Assembly: GCA_025093555.1 (NCBI GenBank)
Contig: JAIWNF010000046.1
Location: 310,001 to 374,000 of the forward strand
Length of the DNA: 64,000 nucleotides
Direction: 5' to 3'
Source: Circinella umbellata
Lineage: Eukaryota > Mucoromycota > Mucoromycetes > Mucorales > Lichtheimiaceae
Positions within the stretch are counted from its first letter, which is position 1; each line of letters opens with the position of its first letter. Shown here piece by piece: positions 37,986 through 49,689 of this stretch. The position numbers and the translations under genes were made by a program. A model generated the notes under the pieces. The model made no database searches, was not told where the DNA came from, and saw only the letters and a program-made list of their open reading frames with translations.

Positions 37986-40239
37986 AAAAGAACAGAAGGA
38001 TCAGAGTCTTCCACATCTACCTTGACATCCTTGGGCAAAAGTAGCATCCAAAACACCAAGAAAAGAGTGGGTATTTAAGTTATTTAGGATAAGCATAGTT
38101 ACTAAAAATACGTTTCTCTCATTCGATTAGAGAAAAAAACTCAAGTATCTTTCTATCAATGGGATCTCATCAATTGGATTAAAAGAACATTGTCATCTGG
38201 TAAAAATAAGAGAAGAAAGAGTTTATATATAGATACAAGTAACCATCTAATATATTAATATGATAATATTTATGATACGTAGTGGAGAATCAATACTACA
38301 TCAATCACTGAACGATTTCTACAATTTAGAAGCGATACAATTGAACGTGCAAAAGACAGTGTATTAGACACCTATCAACAAGAACTGTACGTATGACCAT
38401 TCAAGTTCACAAAAAAAGGATTCACAAGAATGATAAAATAACTGATTAAGTCTATTTATAGCGCTTTAAACTGTATTTTCTTGATCGACGACTTAGAATG
38501 TGTTCCAGGTTCACGTCTCCGATATGGTTTTGATCAGGAAGAATGGGATTGTATGGTAGAAGAAGTCAAGGATTTATATCCTATAAAAAGCTTGAATGAT
38601 GATCTAACTTCTTTAATCTTACAGTTTGCTCGGGTATGTTGTTATGATGATTTTTGGTTCAGTATTTGATATATTTTTGATGTTAAACTAATTTGCGTGA
38701 AAAACAGGCTGGAGATGAAGATTTTAATAGTTGCAAAAAAATTATCAAAGCAATGCCGATCGACGCAGCCGATGATAATTTGTGCATTGAATTCTCCATG
38801 AACAGGATGTATGTTAACCATGAGTGTGTGAGAGAAAGAGAGAGAGAAATGATGTACTAGATCACTAACACCAATTATATTTAGAGTTGAACGTTATAAA
38901 CCAAATTCATCAAACAAGGCTGATAAACAATAAAGCTCATTTTCAATTGATGCTGTTCATCCTGTGCTCTTGCCTTTCATCGATGAGACAGAATTAACTA
39001 CTCGTTATGGGTAAGTAGTCAATTCATGCAAATGCTAATGACGTGTGATCACCCTCCTCAGTTACTATTTTTATTTTCCTTTTTTATCAAACTTTTGTGC
39101 CAAATGTGCCAGATGTGCCAAATGTCCCAAAGTAGACTCAACACCCTCAAAATCTTCTCACTATTCCCTTTCAACTTTACCAATTTGACCTTCCGCTCTT
39201 ACGAATTTTTTTTTTTTGACTCCTTTTTTATCAAAACTTTTGTGCCAAATGTGCCAAATGTGCCATATGTACCAAATGTGCCAAAAATTTCCCATGGTGG
39301 ATTCGTCAAAATGTTTACTGATATATTTATCATTACTAAAATTTTATTGTAGTACCGATAGTCAAGCTCAAGAATCAGAAGAATTAGTAGTATTGAAGAA
39401 AATACCACTAGCCGGTACTCTGACCTTTCGATAAAGTTTTCATGTGGCTCTATGCCTGAGCAAGGTCTTGTTATTGTCGAGATTGAATCCTTCGAGAAAG
39501 TGAAAAATGGCAGTCGTTTCGATTTCATAAAACTAGCGAATGAAATGAAGGATGTTATTGACAATATGGTGAATGATGGAGTAGACGATGAGAATGTCAC
39601 AGTTCTCGGCGTATTGATAGAAGGTAGGGTAAAAAATAAAAGTGGTTGGGTTTGTGATCATGCTATTGTTACTAACATAGGATATACTTTATTAAGATTC
39701 AGGTGCACGTTATTCGTAATGGACTTATTGTATCAAGCTAATTACCGACTGATACCATTATCAATCTTTTATATACCCGGTAGCCGCCATGATTTATATG
39801 TTTTATTGTCCAGCTACAAAGCATTGACAACAATGAGAGTAAGGATGCTTCAGATAATTAATGAATCTATGTGAAGTGTTTCATAATGAGAACTAACATT
39901 AACACTCTATACTTTATATAGAAAATGATGCACTCCAATGCCAGAAGATGCTATATATGTTACATGAAAAAGAAGAGAGCAACCACCCGTCAAGACTACA
40001 TAGTTAAATCTTTTAACACTCCTACACATTTTTCAGATCCGGAGAGCTCACTGGAATCATTTTTTAACAAAATTCCCTTTAACCCCGTATATGTAACTTC
40101 CCGAGCAATTCGTTCTATACAAACACATGTGGCTTTAAAATTCATATATGATTTCCCTCCCACCTCATATTGCAAAAAAAAAGAAAAAAAATCCAGCCTC
40201 TACCATACCAACAATCATCACAGCCACAATATACGGTGA
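37986..40239 (+). pseudogene. Decayed lineage-specific gene, copy 1 (PD-(D/E)XK-like family)
   Basis: A chain of exons is visible: about 38018-38070, 38129-38199, 38285-38387, 38462-38635, 38708-38811, 38885-39010, 39353-39874 and possibly 39925-40239. Readable blocks include QVSFYQWDLINWIKRTL, TTSITERFLQFRSDTIERAK, LIDDLECVPGSRLRYGF and FDFIKLANEMKDVIDNMV. The chain is broken by an in-frame TAA at 38932-38934, where reading continues in frame past the stop, and by a frameshift between about 39430 and 39455. At least one splice join is out of phase. I recognise the layout as a family repeated in Mucoromycota genomes, but its function is unknown. The block VIVEIESF sits where copy 2 has GEIKPPS, so the ExK lysine is lost here. 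Confidence 0.55.
39078..39285 (+). repeat. Two clusters of a 9-bp repeat with a duplicated leader
   Basis: Clusters at 39096-39130 and 39240-39285 consist of tandem copies of AAATGTGCC with few changes. Each is preceded by CCTTTTTTATCAAA-CTTTTG (39078 and 39222), so a larger unit has been duplicated about 144 bp apart. They lie in an apparent intron of the decayed gene. Confidence 0.8.
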
Positions 40240-40900
40240 AAATTTGTTAAACACAGCGCCAGGTTTGGTATAACAGCCACAATATACAGGATTTTGCATT
40301 CATTTCTGGACGCAACCCTCAATTTTTTCGCTTATAATACCTATATATTTTCTTACTTATGGGGTCTAAGAGATTTACTTGTGAAGATTAGAGATTTACA
40401 CAAATGATAGGGAGCGACTGTTATCTATTTTTTGTTTCGTATTTGCTACATCTACTTTCATGGGATTAACCAAATATGTAGCGTAATTGAACATAAGGAT
40501 ACCCACTACGTAGAATTTTTAATTTAAAAAAGTTTTAGGGAACCGACTAATAAAAACATAGTCTGTTGATTGTGAAATATCCTCGTATTCAACTTATATA
40601 TATACTCGTTGGATATCATATATATATATGTGTCGCAAAATATGCAGTTCTTTCAAAACGATCATGCTATAAAAATAATAAGTTTACATAACGTATGGTA
40701 GCTTTTTTTTACGTATCTCTGTTTGAAGCGTTCGAAATGTATGATTTGTAATGTGTGTGATGCATATGATGATATATAGTATATGAGTATGTGATATGTT
40801 TCATGGTGTATGATGTATGAAACATGTGTAAACGTGCTAATACAATTAATAATATACTTTTATATATAAAAATGTGCGAAATTATTTTTGAGCATAACGT

Positions 40901-40902
<2 letters not shown>
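40240..40902. other. Spacer between the two decayed copies
   Basis: No coding signal. Around 40720-40850 it is rich in ATGTATGA / GTGTGATG-type alternating purine-pyrimidine sequence leading into the compound microsatellite. Confidence 0.5.

Positions 40903-40977
<75 letters not shown>
40903..40977. repeat. Compound microsatellite (AT)n(GT)n(GA)n
   Basis: Three uninterrupted dinucleotide runs follow each other: (AT) about 40903-40934, (GT) 40935-40956 and (GA) 40957-40977. They lie just beyond the 3' end of decayed copy 2. Confidence 0.9.
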
Positions 40978-41041
40978 TTAAAATATAAACGATAGGAAGC
41001 AGACAAAAGAGTGATGATGAAAATGATGTTATTGGTGCCTG

Positions 41042-43000
41042 TCATTTTTTTTCCTCTTGCTTTTTTCGATTCACCAGCTTTGCACTTTTTTGATCTTGAC
41101 AATCTGTATATGCCTCGCTCTGAATATAATTTAGGAATCGATGGTTTGATACAAAAACTGGCGGATTTGCTTGATTTACACGTTTTAATTTCAATAGCGA
41201 TTGAAAATCAATGTATTCTAAAGATATGTGTTCATTAATGAATACTTTCTTTGCCACATGTAATAATTCCTAAATACTACGTAGCTAATAACTTACTTTT
41301 AATGATAGAAGATCTTCTACAAGCGAGAGAAGCAATGTCAATGTTCTCATATTATTAAAAAAAAGTGAAGTGTTTGTCAGTTCAATAAGTTCGCATACCG
41401 ATGTATACTGTATTTTGATAATGAACGTTCTCATATCCGATCTATCCACCAAGACGCCACCAACAAGAGGATTTTTTATTCCCATCAAAATCAAATCGTT
41501 TAGCATGGTTCTCATCATGTTTCTGAGTGTCACCAAATCTGATTCGCCATGATTTATTGACGAGGTGTTTGATGGTGGTTTTATTTCACCCAACCACTAT
41601 CTCGTACGAGTTTGTAATAACGCCCCGAAAAATCTAGCCTCGTTCGAGGAGGGTCTCTCAGTATCTCGTTTGCTTCCTTTTTTTCAAGCTACAAAGGCTC
41701 TCAAGCTAATTGATGTACCACTGTAGTCAAAGCAAGTCGGAAGAACAGATCCGTAACTTCAGGATAAGGATTTGATTCCAAGGGTTTAAGCGGTTGGACG
41801 TCTAAAAGTCTTTTAAGATTGCCCTTAAATATATATATATACAGATACGTATTAGATTTCTTACTCCAAAAGATGGTTTCAAATAAGGTTCCTTTACATT
41901 GATGTACAAAACCATCTTCAAAATCTGCCTCGATTTTGTTTCCACTAAATTTCATGCCTCTAAAAATTGTCAAGTAGACATGTTAGTGTATCAATGCATT
42001 TGTTATGAAAATGTTTTTTTGAAAAAAAAACAGCTTACTGTGAGTGCCATTCACGTTGGTAATTTAACCAGTCCAGTTGTACTTTTTAGTTTTGTTGGCT
42101 TCCACTAAGAATGCAACTGCGATTGCTTTGGATTTCAGTCCAATCTTTACTATCATTCTAAATATTTTTTGATTTAGTATTAACATTATTTCACTGGGTA
42201 TCATTATGTCAACCACTTTTAATACGGTAATATACCTGTTTTGTTACGCTAAAGGGTTGCACGAGCACTCACTTAAACGTTGTAATTGTGTCGTGCTGTG
42301 ATTACTTTAAGTGTAGCAAATCATTTTTTGTCAAAATTAATGTCTGTCAAAAAAGAATTCCTATTTCCCATGCCAAAGCAAATAATATATAATTGAAATA
42401 AAAAAAATAACATACCCGGTTGGTCTGGCCAATGCTTCTGAAGGAACCCGTGTTTGAATGATTGGGTTGAAAAAAAGTGGTCTAACTTGAGACCAAGCTG
42501 TTCAAAGTGGGTCCAAAAAAAAGACCCGCATCCAACAAGGTATTCTGATATTGGATCATTTTCGTGAACATTTTTAAAAAAAATCAAAATAATAGGATTA
42601 TCATCTTGGTTTTTCAAATAATAATAAGTAGATGCAGGTCAACGCACTATATAATTATATCATAACTGTTAGTGGTTATCATTATTAGTAAAACGTCGGA
42701 CATAAAATTTCAACTCTTAGGTTTACTACAGTAGTCTTGTGTCGGACATTGATTTTGCATGAATATTTAAAACACTGATACATTACCCGCATTTTGTGTA
42801 CTGCACCTTCGACAGTTGGTTTTTTAAATATGCGTGTTGTTTTGGGTTTGGTCACACAAAGAACTATCCATGGTTGGGTTACATTAGAAAAAACGTTGAT
42901 TTTGATCCAGGTGTCCCCCGTTTCCAGCTGTTCTTCCGGGGTGGTAATCATCACTAAAGTCTGATTGTGACACTGCCTCGTCTTTCTCAAATTGATAACC
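41042..43000 (-). pseudogene. Decayed lineage-specific gene, copy 2 (PD-(D/E)XK-like family)
   Basis: The reliable 3' part is an exon about 41640-41297 joined by GT-AG to 41269-41042, which ends at a TGA. Key blocks are RLDFSGRYYKLVRDSG, then GEIKPPSNTSSINHGESDL, DMRTFIIKIQYTSV and LEYIDFQSLLKLKRVNQ. The first two blocks are in different frames (about 41592), so there is a frameshift; in-frame stops follow VVHQLA near 41700. Upstream pieces (41973-41701, 42617-42321, 42990-42685) have hydrophilic coding character, but a full model could not be built. The D...E-x-K arrangement (RLDF / GEIK) resembles PD-(D/E)XK nuclease folds (inference). It faces copy 1 tail-to-tail across the microsatellite. 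Confidence 0.5.
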
Positions 43001-44203
43001 GCTCTCTAATATTTCATATACTGTATTCTATCAGTGTATAGATAATTTAATATTGATTGCATATGTAGTTTCGGTAGGGATATATTTACCCGACTGAGAA
43101 TTATCTCCTGAGCTACTTCCTGCTACTTCATCCCTTCTTGTATTTCTCCAATAGTCATTTTACTGAGACGTGTTTATGATCTACGTAATATAAAACAACC
43201 CGCTTATTAACAGCAAAACACATGTAGAACACATTTTTTTTTATAAAATGTTAATTACCGTCCAGGAATTTATTTATGACTTGATTAAAAGCTCATTTCT
43301 GGGGAGGAGAAGAGATCCAACCAGCTACATCTTTAATGGAGCATTTTAATTTTTTTCAACCAAAGATCTGTCAAGTAAGTCTGATTGTTGAACAGTTTTA
43401 ATAACATCTTTTGTAGACGGTGTTTTTGCTTTTTAAATTTCTTACAGTGTCTTATAAAATGAAATGAGCCATAGTAAGGAGGAAAAACAAAATGCCATGA
43501 CAGAATTAAAAAAACAACGCGAAAAAGAAAAAAAGAAGCGGGGGGTGAGTTTTGGTATGAATCCTCAGAAAGAGTTCTCTTTCTTTTAACAAAAGTGTTG
43601 GACCATGACGCTTTTTTTTTGAAGAAACGGGGTTAAACTCACTGTTCTTTTTTTTTGACTATGGATTTAAATTGAATTACAGTAGTTGTTTATTATTGAC
43701 AACAAAACGTGTTCTTGTATTATCTCTCGTTTCTTATAAATGTTCTATTGCTTCTCAGACAGGTTTAAGTTTAATTATCTTTTGTATTGAATTATTGATT
43801 AACATATAGGATTTTTTTTTCGTTTCTATATTACTGATTGTTTCATAATGAACTTTGTTGTTTTCTTACCTAGGCACAATTACTTGATAAACATAACATT
43901 ATTTTACAGTAATTTCGCATATAAAAGCCAATCACATTAGAAGATAACATTCATAACGTATTTATCAAAAATAAAGTATTTATCCACTCACATCCAATAA
44001 TCCCCTTTCCCAAATGTACATTCGAGTTCTGCATGAAAAAAAATCAAAGCTTCCTATTCAAAATTTATAAAAGCATCTGCATATTTTTTTTTGTGATTGA
44101 ATCACCCCTCCCCTACTTCTCTTTCTCCTGTCAAAAAAAAGTATGTTATGAATCTTCAAAAAAGGTTTATTTACATACAATTAATTTAGTTAATAATATA
44201 TTT
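43001..44203. other. Intergenic region
   Basis: No supported gene. It may include the unmodelled 5' end of decayed copy 2 (to about 43300). The rest is AT-rich 3' flank of the MATE gene. Confidence 0.4.
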
Positions 44204-45956
44204 TTATCCTTTTTTAATACGTTTTTCGATTTCATGTAATTCTTTAGACCAATTCAACATGTACAAATGAATGAAAAGAAGAATAGCAAATATAAATTCG
44301 GCAATCATCAATCCTATCCAAAGTCCCAATACAGCCCATTTCATTGTAAACGCGAAAAAATAACAAGTGGGTATACCAAGAATAAAATAAGCAATAAATG
44401 CTACTGTTACTGTTATACGTTGACGACCCAGTCCATCACAAATACCAATAGCAAGATTACTATAAATATAGCCAACGAGTTGTAGAGCAAGTATAGGAAG
44501 TACATTTGAAACGACGTTAGCTATATCCTTGTCTTTTGTGTATAGAGAAGGATATTCTCGTCTCCATACGATTAAAAAGGTGCTTGATACTGTAGCTAGA
44601 AAAAAAGCAAAAACACTACTCATCACAATTGCTCTTTTTATATCTGCCAAAGAACCTTGTCCCATAAGATTACCAACACGTGTTGCCATAGCATGTTTGA
44701 GTCCATGAGCAAATGCATGGAATGCCATGCTACTTTTTAATAAAATAAAGTGAGCAGCAATAGAATAGGTTTCTCCAAATTGTGATATTGCCAATGTACA
44801 GAGTTGAGGAATACCAGACATGAGTAAATGAAGACAGATACTTGGAATACATAGTCGAATAATAGGTCCCCAGCCTTGTAAAGCATCTCGAATATGCCAA
44901 CCACCCCATCCGGCTTGAGATTTTGTATTAAAAATAATATAACCTATCATGATGAACAACATGATGATAGAAGATGTACTATCTGCTAATGCTGCACCCG
45001 CGGGACCAAGCTCGAATGGTTTACCAACAACTAAAAGATAATTAGCAGCTATGGTGGCAGGAATTGATAATAATGCACCATATCCACCTACACGCATGAT
45101 ACCTTGCGCTTGAAGATAAGCACCAGCAATATGATAACCTGCATACGCAACAATACCAGGTATAAAAAACAAGATATAAATACCTGGATATATTTTAATA
45201 TTTTTTTTTCTTAGTCATATAATTGTATAAGCTCAATAATCAATTTTATGTAAAAAAAACCATTCTTAAATACCAGCATAACGTATAACAGCTTCATCAG
45301 CACTTCGATCATTCATTAAATATTTTAGACATAGAATCCAAAAAATAAAAATTGAAGCTGCGCCCGTAATATAGATCATAATACTACGCTGAATATATAA
45401 TCCAATAATTGTTTTATCTTTCGCACCCGTCCATGCTTGTCCACAAAGTGTATCTAAAGCTGATGTCAGTCCAAGTGCAAGATATAATGTAGTACAAGAT
45501 TCTAACATTTGTGCAAGGGACATTCCAGCAAGTTCTTGTGATCCCTTTTAATAATACGTAATAATATATTGTTAATACCAGTCTCTTTATATTTTAAAGC
45601 TATTATCAACAACATGGTAATAAAAAAAAGAAAAAGATATCGATATAACGAAATGATTTTACCAAATGTCCAACCACTGAGACTGTAACTAATTGAGCAA
45701 CACCATTAATAAATTTATAACTAACTAATGCTATAAGACTTGAAAATAACCAATAAAAATGGTTTCGATAAGAATCAGGTCGTTGTCTTTTTATAAAAAG
45801 ATTATTTTTTAATAAAGCCGTCGATTCATTGTTGTCGTTGTTATCATGTATAGAGGGACGATCTTTGTTATTATTAATTGAGTGTTGTTTAAAAGACTTA
45901 TATATATTTTGTTTTTTTGTTGGTTTTAATATTCAGTTCCATTTACCACTAGTCAT
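44204..45956 (-). CDS. MATE-family multidrug/organic-compound efflux transporter
   Basis: Four exons: 45956-45947, 45862-45663, 45544-45274 and 45183-44204, giving 486 aa, typical for MATE. The 10-nt first exon is inferred: the ATG at 45956 reads MTS and reaches an in-frame TGA, but a GT-AG join to 45862 gives MTS-DRPSIHDNN in phase. Membrane segments run the whole length (about 12). Family marks are GHLGSQELAGMSLAQML, ALDTLCGQAWTGAK, FFIPGIVAYAGYHIAGAYLQ and ATRVGNLMGQG. Such proteins export drugs or metabolites by cation antiport; the substrate is unknown. The cytosolic N-terminus is polar and Asn-rich. The C-terminus ends EIEKRIKKG. Confidence 0.88.
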
Positions 45957-47279
45957 AGAAAAATAGTCAAATGACTCGAAAATAAATCAAGAAAGAAAAA
46001 AAGAAGAGAAATTATTATTTTTTTGGGAGAGATAACGAAGGGGAATGAACGTCCAAGGGCTTTTGTTATACATATTTATATATATGTGTACAGCGAGGAT
46101 AATGGTACTCATTGATTTTACTAGAATTTCAAGGGCGCAGAGTATTACGCATTATTATTATTTTTAGTCATGAGAATGATCTAATGATGAGGGATAAACT
46201 AATATATCCAAAAGGCAACAGCAGTGGAGATCTATAATAAACAGTATTTATTGTACGTGTTGATGTTTTTAGTGAATGAAGGGGAACTTAAACATTTTAA
46301 AAGGAGTATTATAATAATCCTTCACTCCACATAACAGCACTCCTTGCTTATTTTTTTGTCCCCTTACGTTAACTCCATTATTTTATAATAATATAACCGC
46401 TGGATGAGAGATTTCTATGTATTTGTAAAATCCCGAAGATGTATCGAGTATTCTGCTGTTGTTATTAATAATATATAGGTATATTCAATGTTCTACTTTA
46501 CATGTCTTCAAAATAAAAACATATTGAGTAAATCTATAGATGTATGTTGTAGTGTTTCTGTTGGTCTCTACCATATCATTTTTTATAATACTGAGTATAT
46601 ATTAGTTACAATAGGGACGAACTTAAATAAAGTGATATCATAAGAAAGGGAGAGAGGAGGGGAAGAGGAAATAAAATGATCGACATGCTTCTCCTCAAGT
46701 TGATTTCTATAAGAAATTAAGTTATTTGATCCCTAAATGACATATTTACAGTCCTACTTGGTAATAGTTTTTGTTTACAAGTTTGGGATAAGTAAAACTA
46801 CACTGTTATCTGTCATCTTTGAAAAGAAAATTTTATATATGAAAATCCCCCCCCCTTTTTTTTTCTTCCCCATCTCGATTAATTTTTCTTAAAAAAAACT
46901 GATGTTGAACAACACACAGTTATCTTTTCTTCACTCTATATATATCGTGATGTACTGTACACAAGTCATATGTATGTATCAAAAAAAGGACATTCTGGGG
47001 AAACAAAAGAACAAGTATCTACTTTTGAAACAATAGAAGTGGGCTAAAATAAATATTTACTGACATTTGATAATGTTGTTTACTATAATTTATAGAGGAT
47101 AAGAAATCTTTTTTAAAATGTATCCATAGCAATAATTTACCTTGCAGGATAGAAAAAAAATGTTTAAAAAAGAGACACTGTAAAAAACCCCGCGACTATT
47201 TGATTAAAGTTGTAAAAAAAAAAGTACGTGTTGTATCCTCCAACAACCCACCTTTTTATTTTTTTGTGGTTTCAAATAA
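45957..47279. other. Divergent intergenic region, MATE / PRP3
   Basis: Holds promoters for both genes. AT-rich, with a C9 run (46846-46855) followed by T-runs, and (TTA)n stretches. No gene seen. Confidence 0.5.
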
Positions 47280-48739
47280 ATGTCTGATCCAAAGGTTTGT
47301 TTAATAATAACTAGGAAAAAAAGTAGTGTTTTCTTTAATAATGTTATATATTAATAACAGGAAACTAAAATGTATATATTATAGAGTAATGCAGCTGCGA
47401 ATGCTGCAGCACTTATCGCAGCAAAACAAGCTGAAATCCGTGCCAAATTAGCAAAATTTCAAGAACAACAAAAAGGTGGAACTACTAATACTACTACTCG
47501 ACCACCACTACCTACAACTTCTTCTTCGACACGACCTAATTATTCACGTATTGGAAATAATCAACGTAATGGAGGTTCTAATGCTACAGATCCAGATTTG
47601 ATTCAACAAAAAATTGCAGAAGCAAAAGCTCGATTAGCAAAAAATCTTACAAATATATCATCCACATCAACAACAACAACAACAACACCATCAGTGCCAT
47701 CGGTAAGTCTTTCTCTTTATTTTTGTTTTGTTTTTGGGCGTTGATATTATAACAAAATAATGTGGATTGATTCATGTTTTTCTTAAAAAAAACTTTTCAT
47801 TTATTATAGCAACCAAGAGCAACAGCAAAAGGTATTTATGTACCCGATGCTAAAGGAAGAGTGGGTACACCTCAAGTAGGTTTAGATGCGACTGGTAGTA
47901 TTGATCTTCAAGCTATGCTTAGCAGTATACCCAAACGTGAAGTAGCTACAGCCAAGGTAATACTAATATAGAATCAATCCTTCCTTTTAATAAAAAGTAC
48001 TTTGATAATAATAACGTAAATTATATCATATATAGGCTAATCAACGGCAAAAAAAAGATACAACACCAGCATCAGGAATAATAATGAAAGGAAGATTTGA
48101 TAAAACTAAAAATCCATACCTTGATGAATCTATTGAAACGAAATCATTAATTCCTATGAAACGTAAACCAAGACAACTTAAATTTGTTCAACCAGGAAAA
48201 TTCATTGAAAAAGCAAATAAGGAACGAAAACATGCACAATTAGAAAAGTTAAAACAAGAAATTGCAGAAAACGTTAAAAAAGCTGGTATGGAAACTGAAT
48301 TGGATATTTCTGATAAAGCATTAAAGGTAAAGTTTTCCTTATTTTATAATTATATTTGGGATATATATACATATATTAAGATAAGATAAATTTTTATTTC
48401 AATAGAAAGAACCTGGACCACTTGCAGAATGGTGGGATGTACCTTTCTTACCAAATAAAGATTATGCAGATATGGATATAACACCTGTTAAACCAGAAGA
48501 ATTAGATCAACTTGTTACATTATATGTCCATCATCCAATTCCTATTAAACCTCCCAGTGAACAAAATAATGTACCTGTTGTAAGATCATTAATGCTTACA
48601 AAAAAAGAAAGAAAGAAACTTCGAAGACAACGACGACATGAAACACAAAAAGAAAAACAAGATAAGATTCGTCTTGGTTTATTACCACCTGATCCACCTA
48701 AAGGTAAAATTATATTGGCTTTTGTTTCTCTTTCTCCCA

Positions 48740-48775
<36 letters not shown>

Positions 48776-49572
48776 CTCACAAATCTATATATATATATAT
48801 ACAAATATAAATAGTTAAAATTAGTAATTTGATGCAAGTTCTTGGTCAAGAAGCTATTCAGGATCCAACAAAAATTGAAGCAAGAGTACGAAAAGAAATG
48901 GCTCAAAGACAAAAACAACATGAGCTTACTAATGAACAACGTAAATTAACGCCTGAAGAACGTCGACAAAAAATTAAAAGTAAATTGGATGAAGATAAAA
49001 AACTAAGTAATGAAGTAGCTGTATTCAAGTAAGTTATAAATAATAATAGGGTATATAAGAGGAATATATATATATATATATATATATGAAAAAGTTATTA
49101 ACAATATTAATTCATTTTAATTAGAGTAAAGAATTGTGCTCATCCAAAACATCGATATAAAATTGAAGTCAATGCTCAACAATTAGCTTTAACGGGTATT
49201 GTTATTGTTCATCCAAAATGCCATTTGGTTATTGTAGAAGGTGGACCTAAAAGTATCAAGGCATTTAAAAAATTAATGTTAAGACGTATTGATTGGAATG
49301 ATATGCCTACACCTAAAAATGAAAATGGAACATCTAAAACGACCGATATGATGGATATTGATCGATTCAATGTAGGAGGTGAAGAAAACAAATGTTATAT
49401 TGTATGGGAAGGTCAAGTAAAAAGTAAAGCATTTCGTAAATTTACTTGGAGAGCATTTGACAGTGAAAAAATGGCAAGAGAAGAATTATCAAAATGGAAT
49501 GCAGAGAATTATTGGGATGCAGCTACTGCAATTACTGAAGAAGCTCTTGCTGCACGACAACCTGAAATATAA
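47280..49572 (+). CDS. PRP3: U4/U6 snRNP splicing factor Prp3
   Basis: Seven exons: 47280-47294, 47385-47702, 47810-47956, 48036-48326, 48406-48703, 48815-49028 and 49125-49572, giving 576 aa with all phases matching. The N-terminus is Ala/Gln-rich and helical (AALIAAKQAEIRAKLAKFQ). The PRP3 domain includes FDKTKNPYLDESIE, GPLAEWWDVPFLPNKDY and VKISNLMQVLGQEAIQDPT. The C-terminal DUF1115-like domain includes GIVIVHPKCHLVIVEGGPKS, RRIDWNDMP and CYIVWEGQVKSKAFRKFTWR. Prp3 binds the U4/U6 duplex in the tri-snRNP and is essential for spliceosome activation, which suits this intron-rich genome. An N-terminal PWI domain, as in animal PRPF3, is not evident. Confidence 0.95.
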
Positions 49573-49689
49573 ATAATCCCCCTCCACACACACACACACA
49601 CACTCATACATACACACACAGACACACTGAAGACACACTGATAAATAAAACAAAATAATTATATATTTTTCTTTACAATGAGAATAAAA

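Noticed and set aside
40903..40977. CRISPR or telomeric repeat
   Set aside because: It is a simple dinucleotide compound microsatellite without spacers or telomere units.
41011..41238. Plus-strand 75-codon secreted-looking peptide
   Set aside because: It is the reverse strand of the last exon of decayed copy 2, which has better coding support.
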